From Aurantiacibacter luteus (GTDB lineage Bacteria; Pseudomonadota; Alphaproteobacteria; Sphingomonadales; Sphingomonadaceae): a stretch of 64,000 nucleotides of DNA. Shown here piece by piece: positions 53,675 through 62,039 of this stretch. How positions within the stretch are numbered: position 1 is the first letter of the stretch; the number at the start of each line of letters is the position of its first letter. A program made the position numbers and the translations under genes. Below the pieces are notes generated by a model, which was given only the letters and a program-made list of their open reading frames with translations, did no database searches and was not told the DNA's origin. Location: assembly GCF_001010945.1 (NCBI RefSeq), contig NZ_LBHB01000002.1, positions 434,001 to 498,000 on the forward strand, given 5' to 3'.

Positions 53675-53804
53675 CGCGGCAAATTCCCCTGTTCGGTTCG
53701 GGCAGATTACCCGTTAACCTGGAATTTACCTTGAATGTCCCGCAAATCCACGGGTTCTGGCGCTGCTGTCCCGATACGGGTCAGTGCACGCGGGGGAGCG
53801 CCGC

Positions 53805-54284
53805 TTAGATGCGATGGGCCAGCACGGCGGCCAGCGCTTCGATCCCGTCGCGGTCCTCGGTATCGAAGCGCGCGAGGCTGGGGCTGTCGAGGTCGATCAC
53901 CGCCACCACCGCACCATCGCGTATCACGGGCACGACGAGTTCGGACCGGCTGCGCGCGTCGCAGGCGATGTGCCCGGGAAAGGCGTGGACGTCCGCCACC
54001 AGCTGCGTTTCGCCCCGCGCGGCAGCACCGCACACCCCCACGCCCAGCGGGATGCGGATGCAGGCGGGCCTGCCGGCAAACGGCCCCAGGACAAGCTCGC
54101 CATCGACCATGCGGTAGAAGCCCGTCCAGTTGCAGTCGTCCATCCACTCTCCCATCAGCGCGGCGACGTTGGCCATGTTGGCCACGCCATCGGGCTCGCC
54201 TGCGGTCAGCGCATCAGCGGCCTCGACCAGAGCGCGGTAGAATTCGGGCTTGGAAGCGGCGGCATCGGGTTTGAAATCGAACAT
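53805..54284 (-). CDS. msrC: Free methionine-(R)-sulfoxide reductase (GAF domain)
   Basis: A 159-residue single GAF-domain protein of the fRMsr family, which reduces free methionine-R-sulfoxide in oxidative-damage repair. The three family cysteines are at 75 (RPACIRI), 85 (GVGVCGAA) and 108 (HIACDARS), and the SELVVPV and VIDLDSP segments are conserved. Length is typical. The start at 54284 was preferred over 54305. It is divergent from the sorbosone-dehydrogenase-like gene. Confidence 0.9.
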   Translation of the reverse strand: MFDFKPDAAASKPEFYRALVEAADALTAGEPDGVANMANVAALMGEWMDDCNWTGFYRMVDGELVLGPFAGRPACIRIPLGVGVCGAAARGETQLVADVHAFPGHIACDARSRSELVVPVIRDGAVVAVIDLDSPSLARFDTEDRDGIEALAAVLAHRI

Positions 54285-54346
54285 GACACGGCCCCTAGCC
54301 GCCAAATCCGTTGCCGCCTAGCGGCGCGCGCCGTATCACCGCGGCC

Positions 54347-55804
54347 ATGCGCATCCTCAAGAAAATCCTCATCGCCCTTCTCGTCGCCGTCGTGGTGACT
54401 GCCATCGCCGTGTGGTGGCTGACCCGTCCCGTCGAGGCGACGATCCCGCTCGACGACACTACGGGGACCGACCCCACGCTGGTCGAGCCCGATCCGCAGA
54501 CTTTTCCCACCGTCGGCGTCGTCTCGCCAGTGGGCTGGGGCGAGGGCGAGGCACCGACGGCGGCGCAGGACCTGGTGGTCAATCGCTTCGCCGAGGGGCT
54601 CGACCATCCGCGCGTGATCTACACCCTGCCCAACGGCGACGTCCTGGTGACTCTCACCAACGCGCCCGATCGCCCGGTGGCGGGCGGGTTCTTCACGAAT
54701 CTCGTCGCCAAGGCGCTGTTCTCCAAGGCGGGCGCGGCGGTCCCGTCCGCCAACCAGCTCGTGCTGCTGCGCGACGGAGACGGCGACGGAATGGCCGAGG
54801 AGCGCCACGTGCTGCGCGAGGCCGACCTGTCCTCGCCGTCCGGCATCGCCTGGGCCGACGGCAAGCTCTACATCGCCAATCACGACGCCATACTGCGCTT
54901 CGACTATGCGCTGGGCGACGATGTGGTGACGGGAGAGCCCGAGAAGTTGGCCGACCTGCCCGCGGCGGGCAATCACTGGATGCGCAACCTGCTGTTGAGC
55001 GACGATGGCGAGCGGCTGTACGTCGCCGTGGGCTCGGCCTCCAACATCGGCGAAAGCGGGATGGAAGTTGAGGAGAACCGCGCCGCAATTCACGAGCTCT
55101 ACCTTCCCAACCTCTCCGCACGCCTCTTCGGCGCGGGGCTGCGCAATCCCAACGGGATGGCGTTCAACCCGTGGACCGGCGAGCTGTGGACCACGGTGAA
55201 CGAGCGCGACATGCTGGGCTCCGACCTGGTGCCCGACTACATGACCAACGTCCCCATCGGCGCCAACTACGGCTGGCCATGGGTCTATTTCGGCGACGTG
55301 GTCGACGAGCGGGTGGAGGCGCCGATGCCGCGCTTCCTCACCGACTATAGCCGCAGGCCCGAATACGCGCTGGGCGCGCACGTCGCGGCGCTGGGCCTGA
55401 CCTTTACCGGCGAAGGCAACCGGATGGGCATGGGGCAGGGCGCCTTCATCGCCCGCCATGGATCGTGGAACCGCGTGCCGCAGTCGGGCTACGACGTGGT
55501 CTTCGTCGCCTTCGACGATCGCGGCAATCCCACGGGCAAGCCGGTGCCGGTGTTGACCAACTTCCTGATCGACGATGAGCAGACCCGTGGGCGCCCGACC
55601 TGGCTGGCCTGGGACCGTACCGGCGCGCTGCTGGTGAGCGATGATACGGCGAACATCATCTGGCGCGTGCAGTCGCCCACGGCGACCCCCGGCACGGCGA
55701 TCGAGCGCAACACCGGCGAACGCCTGCCGCCGCGCCGGCAATTGCAGGGCGATCCGCGCCGAGCCTTCGAGGAAGGCGCGATCCCGATGTCGGACGTGAT
55801 GTAG
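54347..55804 (+). CDS. Sorbosone dehydrogenase-family beta-propeller protein
   Basis: A 485-residue protein with an N-terminal membrane anchor or uncleaved signal (residues 5-25) and a six-bladed beta-propeller of the glucose/sorbosone dehydrogenase class. Visible motifs are FAEGLDHPRVIYTLPNGDVLVT, LLRDGDGDGMAEE (a calcium-type loop), GLRNPNGMAFNP and HGSWNR; related soluble dehydrogenases bind PQQ and calcium. The physiological sugar or aldehyde substrate is unknown. It acts in the periplasm. Its stop abuts the convergent DUF815 gene. Confidence 0.85.
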   Translation: MRILKKILIALLVAVVVTAIAVWWLTRPVEATIPLDDTTGTDPTLVEPDPQTFPTVGVVSPVGWGEGEAPTAAQDLVVNRFAEGLDHPRVIYTLPNGDVLVTLTNAPDRPVAGGFFTNLVAKALFSKAGAAVPSANQLVLLRDGDGDGMAEERHVLREADLSSPSGIAWADGKLYIANHDAILRFDYALGDDVVTGEPEKLADLPAAGNHWMRNLLLSDDGERLYVAVGSASNIGESGMEVEENRAAIHELYLPNLSARLFGAGLRNPNGMAFNPWTGELWTTVNERDMLGSDLVPDYMTNVPIGANYGWPWVYFGDVVDERVEAPMPRFLTDYSRRPEYALGAHVAALGLTFTGEGNRMGMGQGAFIARHGSWNRVPQSGYDVVFVAFDDRGNPTGKPVPVLTNFLIDDEQTRGRPTWLAWDRTGALLVSDDTANIIWRVQSPTATPGTAIERNTGERLPPRRQLQGDPRRAFEEGAIPMSDVM

Positions 55805-56629
55805 CTAGAGCTGTCGCCCGGTGCGCCCGGCGACCTCGATGACGTAATGCCAGGCGACGCGGCCCGACCGGGCGCCGCGCCGCTTCGCCCACTCGAGCGC
55901 GTCGGCTTCATTCAGCCTGAGCCCGTAGGTTTCGGCATAACTGCGGACCATGGCGAGGTAGTCGTCCTGGCTTGCCGCGTGGAAGCCCAGCGACAGGCCG
56001 AACCGGTCGGCGAGGGCCAGCGTGTCGTCCACCGCGTCGCGCGGGTTGAGCGGATCGCCTTGCTCGGCTGCCTCGCGCGGCACCACGGCGCGGCGGTTGG
56101 AGGTGAGGGCGATACGCACGTTGGCTGGCCGAGCATCCACCCCGCCGTCGAGCCAGCTGCGCAGGTGATGCGGGGTGACGGTGTCGCCCTCGGCAAAACC
56201 CAGGTCGTCGAGGAAGACGAGAAACTCGCGCTCCACGCGCGCCAGTTCGGCGAACAGTGCGGGCAGCGTGCCCACCGCCTCGCTCGCGACCTGCACCAGA
56301 CCCACCCAGCCGCCGGCCTCGTGGTCCTGCACCACGGCGGCGCGGACGAGGGCGCTCTTGCCCATGCCGCGCGCGCCCCAGAGCAGCATGTCGTGCGCCG
56401 CCGAGCCCTCGGACAGCCGCGCGACATTCTCGGTGACCGCCGCCTTCTGCCTGTCCACGCCCAGCAGCAGCTCGAGCGCCGGCGCCTCGATCCGCTCCAC
56501 TCCGCGCGCGGTCTTGCCGGTCCAGACATAGGCGGGATGCGCCAGCCAGTCCGGCGCAACCGGCGGGGGTGGTACCAATCGCTCGAGCGCGTCGGCGATG
56601 CGGGCGAGCAGTTGGGCGTGGTCTTGCAT
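55805..56629 (-). CDS. DUF815-family AAA-type ATPase
   Basis: A 274-residue DUF815 protein. Walker A is WGARGMGKSALVRA (about residues 83-96), Walker B is FLVFLDDLGF, and the sensor-type region is RIALTSNRRAVVPRE. The family is a widespread stand-alone ATPase of unknown function related to AAA+ proteins. A C-terminal helical region ends with TGRQL. It is flanked by unrelated genes and is convergent with the dehydrogenase gene, divergent from tsaC, so context gives no clue. Confidence 0.87.
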   Translation of the reverse strand: MQDHAQLLARIADALERLVPPPPVAPDWLAHPAYVWTGKTARGVERIEAPALELLLGVDRQKAAVTENVARLSEGSAAHDMLLWGARGMGKSALVRAAVVQDHEAGGWVGLVQVASEAVGTLPALFAELARVEREFLVFLDDLGFAEGDTVTPHHLRSWLDGGVDARPANVRIALTSNRRAVVPREAAEQGDPLNPRDAVDDTLALADRFGLSLGFHAASQDDYLAMVRSYAETYGLRLNEADALEWAKRRGARSGRVAWHYVIEVAGRTGRQL

Positions 56630-56655
56630 CGGTGCAGGAGCTACAGGCGCTGGCG

Positions 56656-57576
56656 ATGACCGACAAGAGCGTGACCGTGGCCGAGGCCGTCCAGCGCCTG
56701 CGCGCCGGCGAGCTCGTGGCTCTGCCCACCGAGACGGTCTACGGCCTTGCCGCGCGGGCCGACAGCGGGGAGGCGGTGGCGAAGATCTATCGCGCCAAGG
56801 GCCGACCGGACTTCAATCCGCTTATCGTCCACGTCGCTTCGCTGGCGATGGCGCGCGGCCTGGCGCATTTCGACGCGCGCGCCGAGGCCTTGGCCGCGCG
56901 GTTCTGGCCGGGCCCGCTGACGCTGGTGCTGCCGCTGCGCGAGGGCGCTGCCATCGCCCCGGCCGTCACCGCCGGGCTGCCGACCATTGCCCTGCGCCAG
57001 CCCGCGCACCCGCTCGCCGCAGAGGTGCTGGCCGGACTGGGCCTGCCGCTCGCCGCGCCGTCCGCCAATCGCAGCTACCGTCTCAGTCCGACGCGGCCCG
57101 AACACGTGCGCGCTTCCTTCGGCGAGGCGGCTCCGCCGGTGATCGACGGGGGGGAATGCACGGCGGGGCTGGAATCGACGATCGTCGCGCTGCGTCCGGA
57201 CGGCGGCTGGTCGTTGCTGCGACCCGGCCCCGTCGGCGCCGAGGAACTTGCGCGGCTCCTCGGTACGGAGGAAAAGTCGCGCGGCGCGACTATCGAGGCG
57301 CCGGGGCAGCTGGAGAAGCACTATTCGCCCGGCAAGCCGCTGACGCTCGATTGCGCCGAGCCCCCGCCGGGAAGCTATGTGATCGGGTTCGGCGCTGCGG
57401 TTGGAGACACGAACCTGTCGCCGACAGGGGACCTGGCCGAGGCCGCGTCCCGGCTCTACGCATGCCTGCACGAGGCGGCGGCATCCTCTAAGGCGACCAT
57501 TGCCGTCGCTCCGATCCCGAGGCACGGCATGGGCCGGGCGATCAACGACCGGCTGGCGCGCGCGGCGAAGGCCTAG
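56656..57576 (+). CDS. L-threonylcarbamoyladenylate synthase (TsaC/Sua5)
   Basis: A 306-residue Sua5-type protein. The YrdC domain (residues 1-205) makes threonylcarbamoyl-AMP for the t6A37 tRNA modification; motifs are LPTETVYGLAARAD, KGRPDFNPLIVHV, PGPLTLVL, APSANRSYRLSPT and GLESTIVAL. The C-terminal Sua5 domain (EKHYSPGKPL and on) distinguishes it from the shorter TsaC. The ATG at 56656 starts the first helix. The stop overlaps the convergent lipoprotein gene by 4 bases. Confidence 0.93.
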   Translation: MTDKSVTVAEAVQRLRAGELVALPTETVYGLAARADSGEAVAKIYRAKGRPDFNPLIVHVASLAMARGLAHFDARAEALAARFWPGPLTLVLPLREGAAIAPAVTAGLPTIALRQPAHPLAAEVLAGLGLPLAAPSANRSYRLSPTRPEHVRASFGEAAPPVIDGGECTAGLESTIVALRPDGGWSLLRPGPVGAEELARLLGTEEKSRGATIEAPGQLEKHYSPGKPLTLDCAEPPPGSYVIGFGAAVGDTNLSPTGDLAEAASRLYACLHEAAASSKATIAVAPIPRHGMGRAINDRLARAAKA

Positions 57577-57911
57577 TCCTCTTCCGGCTCGACCGGGATC
57601 GTGGGCAGCAGCGCATCGATCTCGGCACGCAGTTCCACGGCCTCGCGGCAGGCGCGGTCATTGCCGGCGAGGCAGCGCTCCTCTTTATCGGCGTAGTCGC
57701 CTTGCAATTCGGCGAGTCGCTCCTCGCGCCGCCGGATCTCGCGCCCGCGCTGCTCGTCGCGTTCGGACTGGCTGACGGTGGCGAGGTCGACCGCGCGGCT
57801 GGCGATCCGGACCGGGGCCGTCACCACGTCGACCGCGGTCTTGGCGAGGCATCCACCGAGGCCTGCAACCAGCAGCGGCGCGACGATCAGGATGGTGTGC
57901 TTGCGGTTCAT
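57573..57911 (-). CDS. Small coiled-coil lipoprotein
   Basis: A 112-residue lipoprotein. The signal peptide ends in AGLGGC (Cys at about 21). The mature part starts with a hydrophobic segment (AVDVVTAPVRIASRAVDLAT), then a strongly charged helix (SQSERDEQRGREIRRREERLAELQ) and two cysteines. No family recognised; a structural envelope role is plausible but unproven. Confidence 0.7.
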   Translation of the reverse strand: MNRKHTILIVAPLLVAGLGGCLAKTAVDVVTAPVRIASRAVDLATVSQSERDEQRGREIRRREERLAELQGDYADKEERCLAGNDRACREAVELRAEIDALLPTIPVEPEED

Positions 57912-58001
57912 CGGCGGGTCTCATGCATGGGGGCGTCTGGTAACCTCGCCGTGCATGGACCCACCTGTCTGAGTACGCAATGAACCTTGACGGGCGCCCC
58001 G

Positions 58002-58754
58002 TCAGGCGGCCTCGTCGCCCGCGGCCTCTTGCGGGATGGTGGTCAGGCGGCCCGATCCGCCGGACTTGAGCGAAACGCGCGGGCTGCCGTGGACGACGAT
58101 GTCGCCCGATCCGCCGATGCGCGCCTCCACCGCGCCGTCGCAGGCGAAGCTGGCCTTGCCCGACCCGCCGATGCGAACCTCGGCAATATCCACCGCGAGC
58201 CCGGGCGAGACGAAATGCCCGCTGCCGCCGATGGCGACCTCCAAGGCTTCGCTGCGGCCGGCAAGCGCGATGCGGCCCGATCCGCCGATCTTCGCCGTGA
58301 CGAGATCGCAGTCGCATTTATCGATGCGGACTTCGCCCGATCCGCCGATCGCGACCCGGGCCACGCCGGTCAGCCGCGCGGCCTCGACCGTACCGCCGCC
58401 GGCAACGGCGACCTCCCGCAGTGCCGGAATGGTGATGCCGACGGTGCACGGCGCGCCGGAGCGGCGGCGACGGATGCGCAGCGTATCGCCGTCGCGGCGG
58501 AAGCGCAGAGCGTCGATGTCCTCTCCGTCGACCATAACGACGAAGCCATCGCCGTCCGTCACGCGCACCCGGTCCTTGCCCGACAGCGCGACCTTGAGCT
58601 TCGTCGGCGCGCCGCCTTCCAGCGAGAGCGCGTCGAAGCTGCTCCAGCCATCGGCCTCGTTCTCGTTGTCGCCTTGGAAGCGAAACTTGCCGCTTTCGGC
58701 CATCGCCTCGCCAAGGGCCTGGCCGATGGTGCGGATCAGTCTATCGAAGTTCAT
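58002..58754 (-). CDS. DUF2807 beta-helix protein 1
   Basis: A 250-residue protein with a DUF2807 (head-GIN) domain over its C-terminal 165 residues. Its hallmark is a repeated GGSG turn (VAIGGSGEV, AKIGGSGRI, VAIGGSGHF, VRIGGSGKA, ARIGGSGDI), consistent with a right-handed beta-helix. The first 85 residues are unrelated and have no signal peptide, so unlike its neighbour it is probably cytoplasmic. The ATG at 58754 follows GGAGGTGGCAGCC; the GTG at 58763 lies inside that ribosome-binding site and was rejected. A palindrome lies 20 bases upstream. Confidence 0.82.
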   Translation of the reverse strand: MNFDRLIRTIGQALGEAMAESGKFRFQGDNENEADGWSSFDALSLEGGAPTKLKVALSGKDRVRVTDGDGFVVMVDGEDIDALRFRRDGDTLRIRRRRSGAPCTVGITIPALREVAVAGGGTVEAARLTGVARVAIGGSGEVRIDKCDCDLVTAKIGGSGRIALAGRSEALEVAIGGSGHFVSPGLAVDIAEVRIGGSGKASFACDGAVEARIGGSGDIVVHGSPRVSLKSGGSGRLTTIPQEAAGDEAA

Positions 58755-58773
58755 GGCTGCCACCTCCGATTGC

Positions 58774-58791
58774 GTATTAGGTTACTAATAC
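58774..58791. promoter_or_regulatory. GTATTAG/CTAATAC palindrome before DUF2807 gene 1
   Basis: GTATTAGGTTACTAATAC has perfect 7-base arms around GTTA. It lies between the two DUF2807 genes, upstream of the first. A related palindrome stands before the second gene, so a common regulator is likely (inference). Confidence 0.5.
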
Positions 58792-58851
58792 ACGAAAGTG
58801 CCGCTCCGGGCAAAGCCGCTCGTCGGTGGACGGCAGCAGTTTGCCGAGGGC

Positions 58852-59598
58852 TCAACGCGCGGCAATCGCCTGCCCGCCGCAGACCAGCGAGCCGGAACCC
58901 GCCGACTCGACCGAACAATCGGCATCGCCGTCGACGGTGACGGTGCCCGACCCGGCGATTGTGGCGCTGACGGTCCCGTCGGAAGCAAAGGCCGCATCGC
59001 CCGATCCGCCGACCATGACCTCCGCCCTGCCGACTGCGAGCCGCGCCATGTCCGCGCTGCCGCTGCCCGCGACGACGATGTCCATGTCCTCGGCCCTGCC
59101 TGCGAGCCGCGCCGTGCCGCTGCCGCCGATGACGACGCTGAGTTCCCGCGCATCGACGCGCGCGACATCGAGCGAACCGGAGCCGCCGATCACCACGTCG
59201 GCATCGCCGGCGACGGCGAAGCTGGTCAGGGTGCCCGATCCGCCGATCACCAGTGCGGAAGGGGCGGGAATGGTCACGGTGACGGTGGCGTAGTCCTCGT
59301 CGCGCCAGTCGCCGTCCTCGCGGCCGATCACCAGTGCGTCGTCATCGATGGCGAAGCGCATGCGCTGCTTCGCCCGCTCGCTACCCTCGACGGTCACGCC
59401 GAAGCGCGTCCCTTCGACCACCACCACCCGGTCCGGCCCGCCGAGCACCACGCCCTGGGGGATCTCGGCGGGGGTTTCGAGCCGGGCGAGCGGCACGCCG
59501 TCGAAATCGCCCGCGACCACCGCGTCGTCGAGCTCGCAGCCGCCAAGACTCAGCAGCGCCGCAGCGCCAAGCCCTATCGAAAATGCCGTGCTTCCCAT
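58852..59598 (-). CDS. DUF2807 beta-helix lipoprotein 2
   Basis: A 248-residue protein with a lipoprotein signal peptide ending in LGGC (Cys at about 21), so it is periplasmic or surface-anchored. The DUF2807 region shows repeated VIGGSGTL, VIGGSGSL, VIGGSGTA, VAGSGSA and VGGSGDA turns. It is a diverged relative of the neighbouring gene, probably after duplication. The start at 59598 puts the signal peptide at the N-terminus. Its own palindrome lies 20 bases upstream. Confidence 0.82.
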   Translation of the reverse strand: MGSTAFSIGLGAAALLSLGGCELDDAVVAGDFDGVPLARLETPAEIPQGVVLGGPDRVVVVEGTRFGVTVEGSERAKQRMRFAIDDDALVIGREDGDWRDEDYATVTVTIPAPSALVIGGSGTLTSFAVAGDADVVIGGSGSLDVARVDARELSVVIGGSGTARLAGRAEDMDIVVAGSGSADMARLAVGRAEVMVGGSGDAAFASDGTVSATIAGSGTVTVDGDADCSVESAGSGSLVCGGQAIAAR

Positions 59599-59618
59599 GT
59601 CTCTTCTCCGCCCTGTCT

Positions 59619-59633
59619 TGTATTCACAATACA
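59619..59633. promoter_or_regulatory. TGTATT/AATACA palindrome before DUF2807 gene 2
   Basis: TGTATTCACAATACA has perfect 6-base arms around CAC, 20 bases upstream of the second DUF2807 start. It shares GTATT...AATAC with the site before the first gene, at the same distance from the start codon. Confidence 0.5.
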
Positions 59634-59693
59634 GCGGAGCGAGCGCGCCGGCAAAGTCGCCCATCGAGGCGGCTTGGCGGTTGGCGGATACGA

Positions 59694-59729
59694 GAAGGGG
59701 CCGCTCGCACCCGGCGAACGGCCCCTTTT
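59694..59729. terminator. Hairpin downstream of carD, possibly bidirectional
   Basis: AAGGGGCCG and CGGCCCCTT pair, with extra GCTCGC/GCGAAC pairing near the loop. TTTTC follows on the forward strand. It lies 19 bases past the carD stop codon and so can end the leftward carD transcript, though the T-tract is better for rightward reading. Confidence 0.5.
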
Positions 59730-59748
59730 CAGCAGCGACGAGTGACGA

Positions 59749-60282
59749 TCAGGCGTCTTCGGCGGTGTCGTAGTACTGCGGCGCGTGCTCTTTCAGCACG
59801 TCGAGGATCTTGGCGAGCGCGGTCGGCTCGTCGGTCTTCTCCATCGCCGCCAGCTCGCGGGCGAGGCGGCTGGAGGCGGCCTCGAAGATCTGCCGCTCGG
59901 AATAGCTCTGCTCGGGCTGGTCCTCGGGACGGAACAGGTCGCGGGTCACCTCGGCGATCAGCACGATCTCGCCCGAATTAATCTTCGCCTCGTACTCCTG
60001 CGCACGGCGGCTCCACATGGTGCGCTTGACCTTGGGCTTGCCCTTCAGCGTCTCCATCGCTTCCTTCAGGGTCTTGTCGCTCGACAGCTTGCGCATGCCG
60101 ATCGATTCGACCTTGTTGGTGGGGACGCGCAGGGTCATGCGCTCCTTCTCGAAGCGGAGCACGTAGAGCTCCAGCTGCATCCCGGCGATTTCCTCGTTCT
60201 GCAACTCGATCACACGGCCTACACCGTGCTTGGGATAGACGACATAATCACCGACTTCGAAAGCGGGTGCGCTCGCAGCCAT
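59749..60282 (-). CDS. carD: CarD-family transcriptional regulator
   Basis: A 177-residue CarD/CdnL-type protein. The N-terminal Tudor-like RNA-polymerase-interacting domain is FEVGDYVVYPKHGVGRVIELQ and on (residues 9-70), with VPTNKVESIGMR. The C-terminal helical DNA-binding part includes KRTMWSRRAQEYEAKINSGEIVLIAEVTRDLF. Such proteins bind the RNA polymerase beta subunit and stabilise open promoters, especially of rRNA genes; a Caulobacter homologue (CdnL) is needed for normal growth. The 246-base upstream gap contains AT-rich stretches suitable for its promoter. Confidence 0.92.
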   Translation of the reverse strand: MAASAPAFEVGDYVVYPKHGVGRVIELQNEEIAGMQLELYVLRFEKERMTLRVPTNKVESIGMRKLSSDKTLKEAMETLKGKPKVKRTMWSRRAQEYEAKINSGEIVLIAEVTRDLFRPEDQPEQSYSERQIFEAASSRLARELAAMEKTDEPTALAKILDVLKEHAPQYYDTAEDA

Positions 60283-60528
60283 AAAGTAAGTCCTTTTGCG
60301 TGGGCCTGTCCCGAAAGCGCCGGCAAATGCATGAAGCCCCGCGCGCCGACGTAGCGACGTCCGGGACTATTACAGTACATGTTGCGAGAAGCGGGGACCT
60401 GCCTTCCTAATCCGCCTGCCGCCGATGCCGGCTGACAGCCGGGTAAGTATATAACAGATTCGTCTTATAAATGCCACCCCGCGCACGTCATCGGCGAATC
60501 GCGCGCGCGAGCGCGGCCCGGGAAGGGG

Positions 60529-61398
60529 TCAGTCCGCCGCGCCGAGTCGCTGGGCGAAGGCAGTCTCGGCCGGCGCGTTGAGTTCCGCCCCGATGATCAG
60601 GACATAGGCGCTCAGGTACAACCAGGTCAGCAGCACGACCACCGCACCGAGCGAGCCGTAGGTCGCATCGTAGCTGGCGAAATTGGCGACGTAGATCCCG
60701 AAGCCGAGCGTCAGCAGCGCCTCGCCCACCGCGAAGAACACGGCGCCGGGCAGCTGGCGGGCGGGCGGCGGCGGGCTGCGGTCGGGGGCGAAGCGGTAGA
60801 GCAGCCAGGCGCTGCCCATGGCGGCGGCAAAGACGATGGCGTAGCTGGCGATCTTGGCAAGAGTGCTCTGGAGCAGACCGGTGGCCGCCAGCGCGCCGCC
60901 CACCAGCGCAAATCCGAGGATCGCGCCCAGCGTCATGCCGAGCGCCAGCAGATTGCGCTTGACGAAGCTGCGCGAATCGGTCCGGTCGTAAGCGATGTCG
61001 AGCGCGGTGATGATGGCGCCCGCCCCGTTGCGCGCGCCGAACAGGGCGATGGCGAGGGCCACCAGCAGCCCGAGACCCGCCGTGCCCGTCGCCGCCTGCG
61101 TGGCGGATTCGAGCTGGCCGGCGATCAGGTCCGCCGCGCTACCCGGCAATACGCCGGCCAGCGCCTGGGCATCGCGCGCCACGGTCTGGGGGTCGGCGAA
61201 CAGGCCGTAAAGCAGCACGATCGCGCCGAGCATCGGCACGATGGCGAGGAAGGCGTAGTAGGAGACGCCCGCCGCGACGATGCCGGCGTTGTCCTTCCCC
61301 GCCTCGGCAAAGGCGGTCTTCAGGGCGTGGAACCAGCTTTCGGAAGGGTCGGGCGCCGCGGCCTTGTGATCGGCATGCGGCGCTGGAATGTCCGGCAC
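60529..61398 (-). CDS. YihY/BrkB-family inner-membrane protein
   Basis: A 289-residue membrane protein with six or so hydrophobic helices. Family segments are DNAGIVAAGVSYYAFLAIVPMLGAIVLLYG near residues 36-65, FGARNGAGAIITALDIAYDR and WLYLSAYVLIIGAELNA at the C-terminus. The family was once annotated as ribonuclease BN, an error; its real function is unknown and may concern lipid transport or export. It lies directly downstream of fdxA. Confidence 0.88.
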   Translation of the reverse strand: MPDIPAPHADHKAAAPDPSESWFHALKTAFAEAGKDNAGIVAAGVSYYAFLAIVPMLGAIVLLYGLFADPQTVARDAQALAGVLPGSAADLIAGQLESATQAATGTAGLGLLVALAIALFGARNGAGAIITALDIAYDRTDSRSFVKRNLLALGMTLGAILGFALVGGALAATGLLQSTLAKIASYAIVFAAAMGSAWLLYRFAPDRSPPPPARQLPGAVFFAVGEALLTLGFGIYVANFASYDATYGSLGAVVVLLTWLYLSAYVLIIGAELNAPAETAFAQRLGAAD

Positions 61399-61737
61399 CT
61401 AGTCGCCTTCGCCGGGCTCCGGCGAGAAGAACTTCTCGTACTTGCCCTCTTCGCCCTTGTGCTCGTCGGCGTCGGCGGGCGGGTCCTTTTTCTCGGTGAT
61501 GTTAGGCCATTCGGCGGAGAACTTGGTGTTGATCTCCAGCCACTTCTCGAGGCCGCCCTCGGTATCGGGCAGGATCGCCTCGGCCGGGCACTCGGGCTCG
61601 CACACGCCGCAGTCGATGCATTCGCTGGGGTTGATGACGAGCATGTTCTCGCCCTCGTAGAAGCAGTCGACGGGGCACACCTCGACACAGTCGGTGTACT
61701 TGCACTTGATGCAGGCGTCGGTGACGACGTAGGTCAT
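61399..61737 (-). CDS. fdxA: Seven-iron ferredoxin FdxA
   Basis: A 112-residue [3Fe-4S][4Fe-4S] ferredoxin. Cluster cysteines appear in [20 protein letters not shown] near residues 8-24 and in [13 protein letters not shown] near residues 39-51. The long charged C-terminal tail is typical of alphaproteobacterial FdxA. It is a low-potential electron carrier and another SUF client. Its stop abuts the YihY start, and its ATG overlaps the S4 protein stop (ATGA at 61734-61737). Confidence 0.93.
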   Translation of the reverse strand: MTYVVTDACIKCKYTDCVEVCPVDCFYEGENMLVINPSECIDCGVCEPECPAEAILPDTEGGLEKWLEINTKFSAEWPNITEKKDPPADADEHKGEEGKYEKFFSPEPGEGD

Positions 61738-62039
61738 GGCGTAGCGGGTCCTCGGGTTTCGCTTGCCCCTGCTATGGCGGCTGGATTCCTCGCGTCAAGC
61801 TCCCGGTAATGCGCGCGCGCCTCGGCCGGAGGTCCGCGCCGTTCGGGCAGGGCGTCGATGGCGACGACGCGGACGGCGTGGCCCACGGGCAGCGTCAGCA
61901 CGTCGCCCGCCTTGATCGCGCAATCGGCCCGCAAGGCGCGCTGGCCGTTCAGCCGCATGTGCCCCTCACCGATCCAGCGCTGCGCCTGGCTGCGACTCTT
62001 TACGAAGCGCAGGCGGCACAGCAACAGGTCGAGCCGCAT
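61734..62039 (-). CDS. S4-domain RNA-binding protein
   Basis: A 101-residue protein with an S4 RNA-binding domain over residues 1-60 ([34 protein letters not shown]), resembling Hsp15/YrfH, which rescues stalled 50S subunits in E. coli. The C-terminal 35 residues are Ala/Arg-rich. Its start codon directly follows the helicase stop codon, so the helicase, S4 protein, FdxA and YihY genes form one leftward operon. Confidence 0.85.
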   Translation of the reverse strand: MRLDLLLCRLRFVKSRSQAQRWIGEGHMRLNGQRALRADCAIKAGDVLTLPVGHAVRVVAIDALPERRGPPAEARAHYRELDARNPAAIAGASETRGPATP

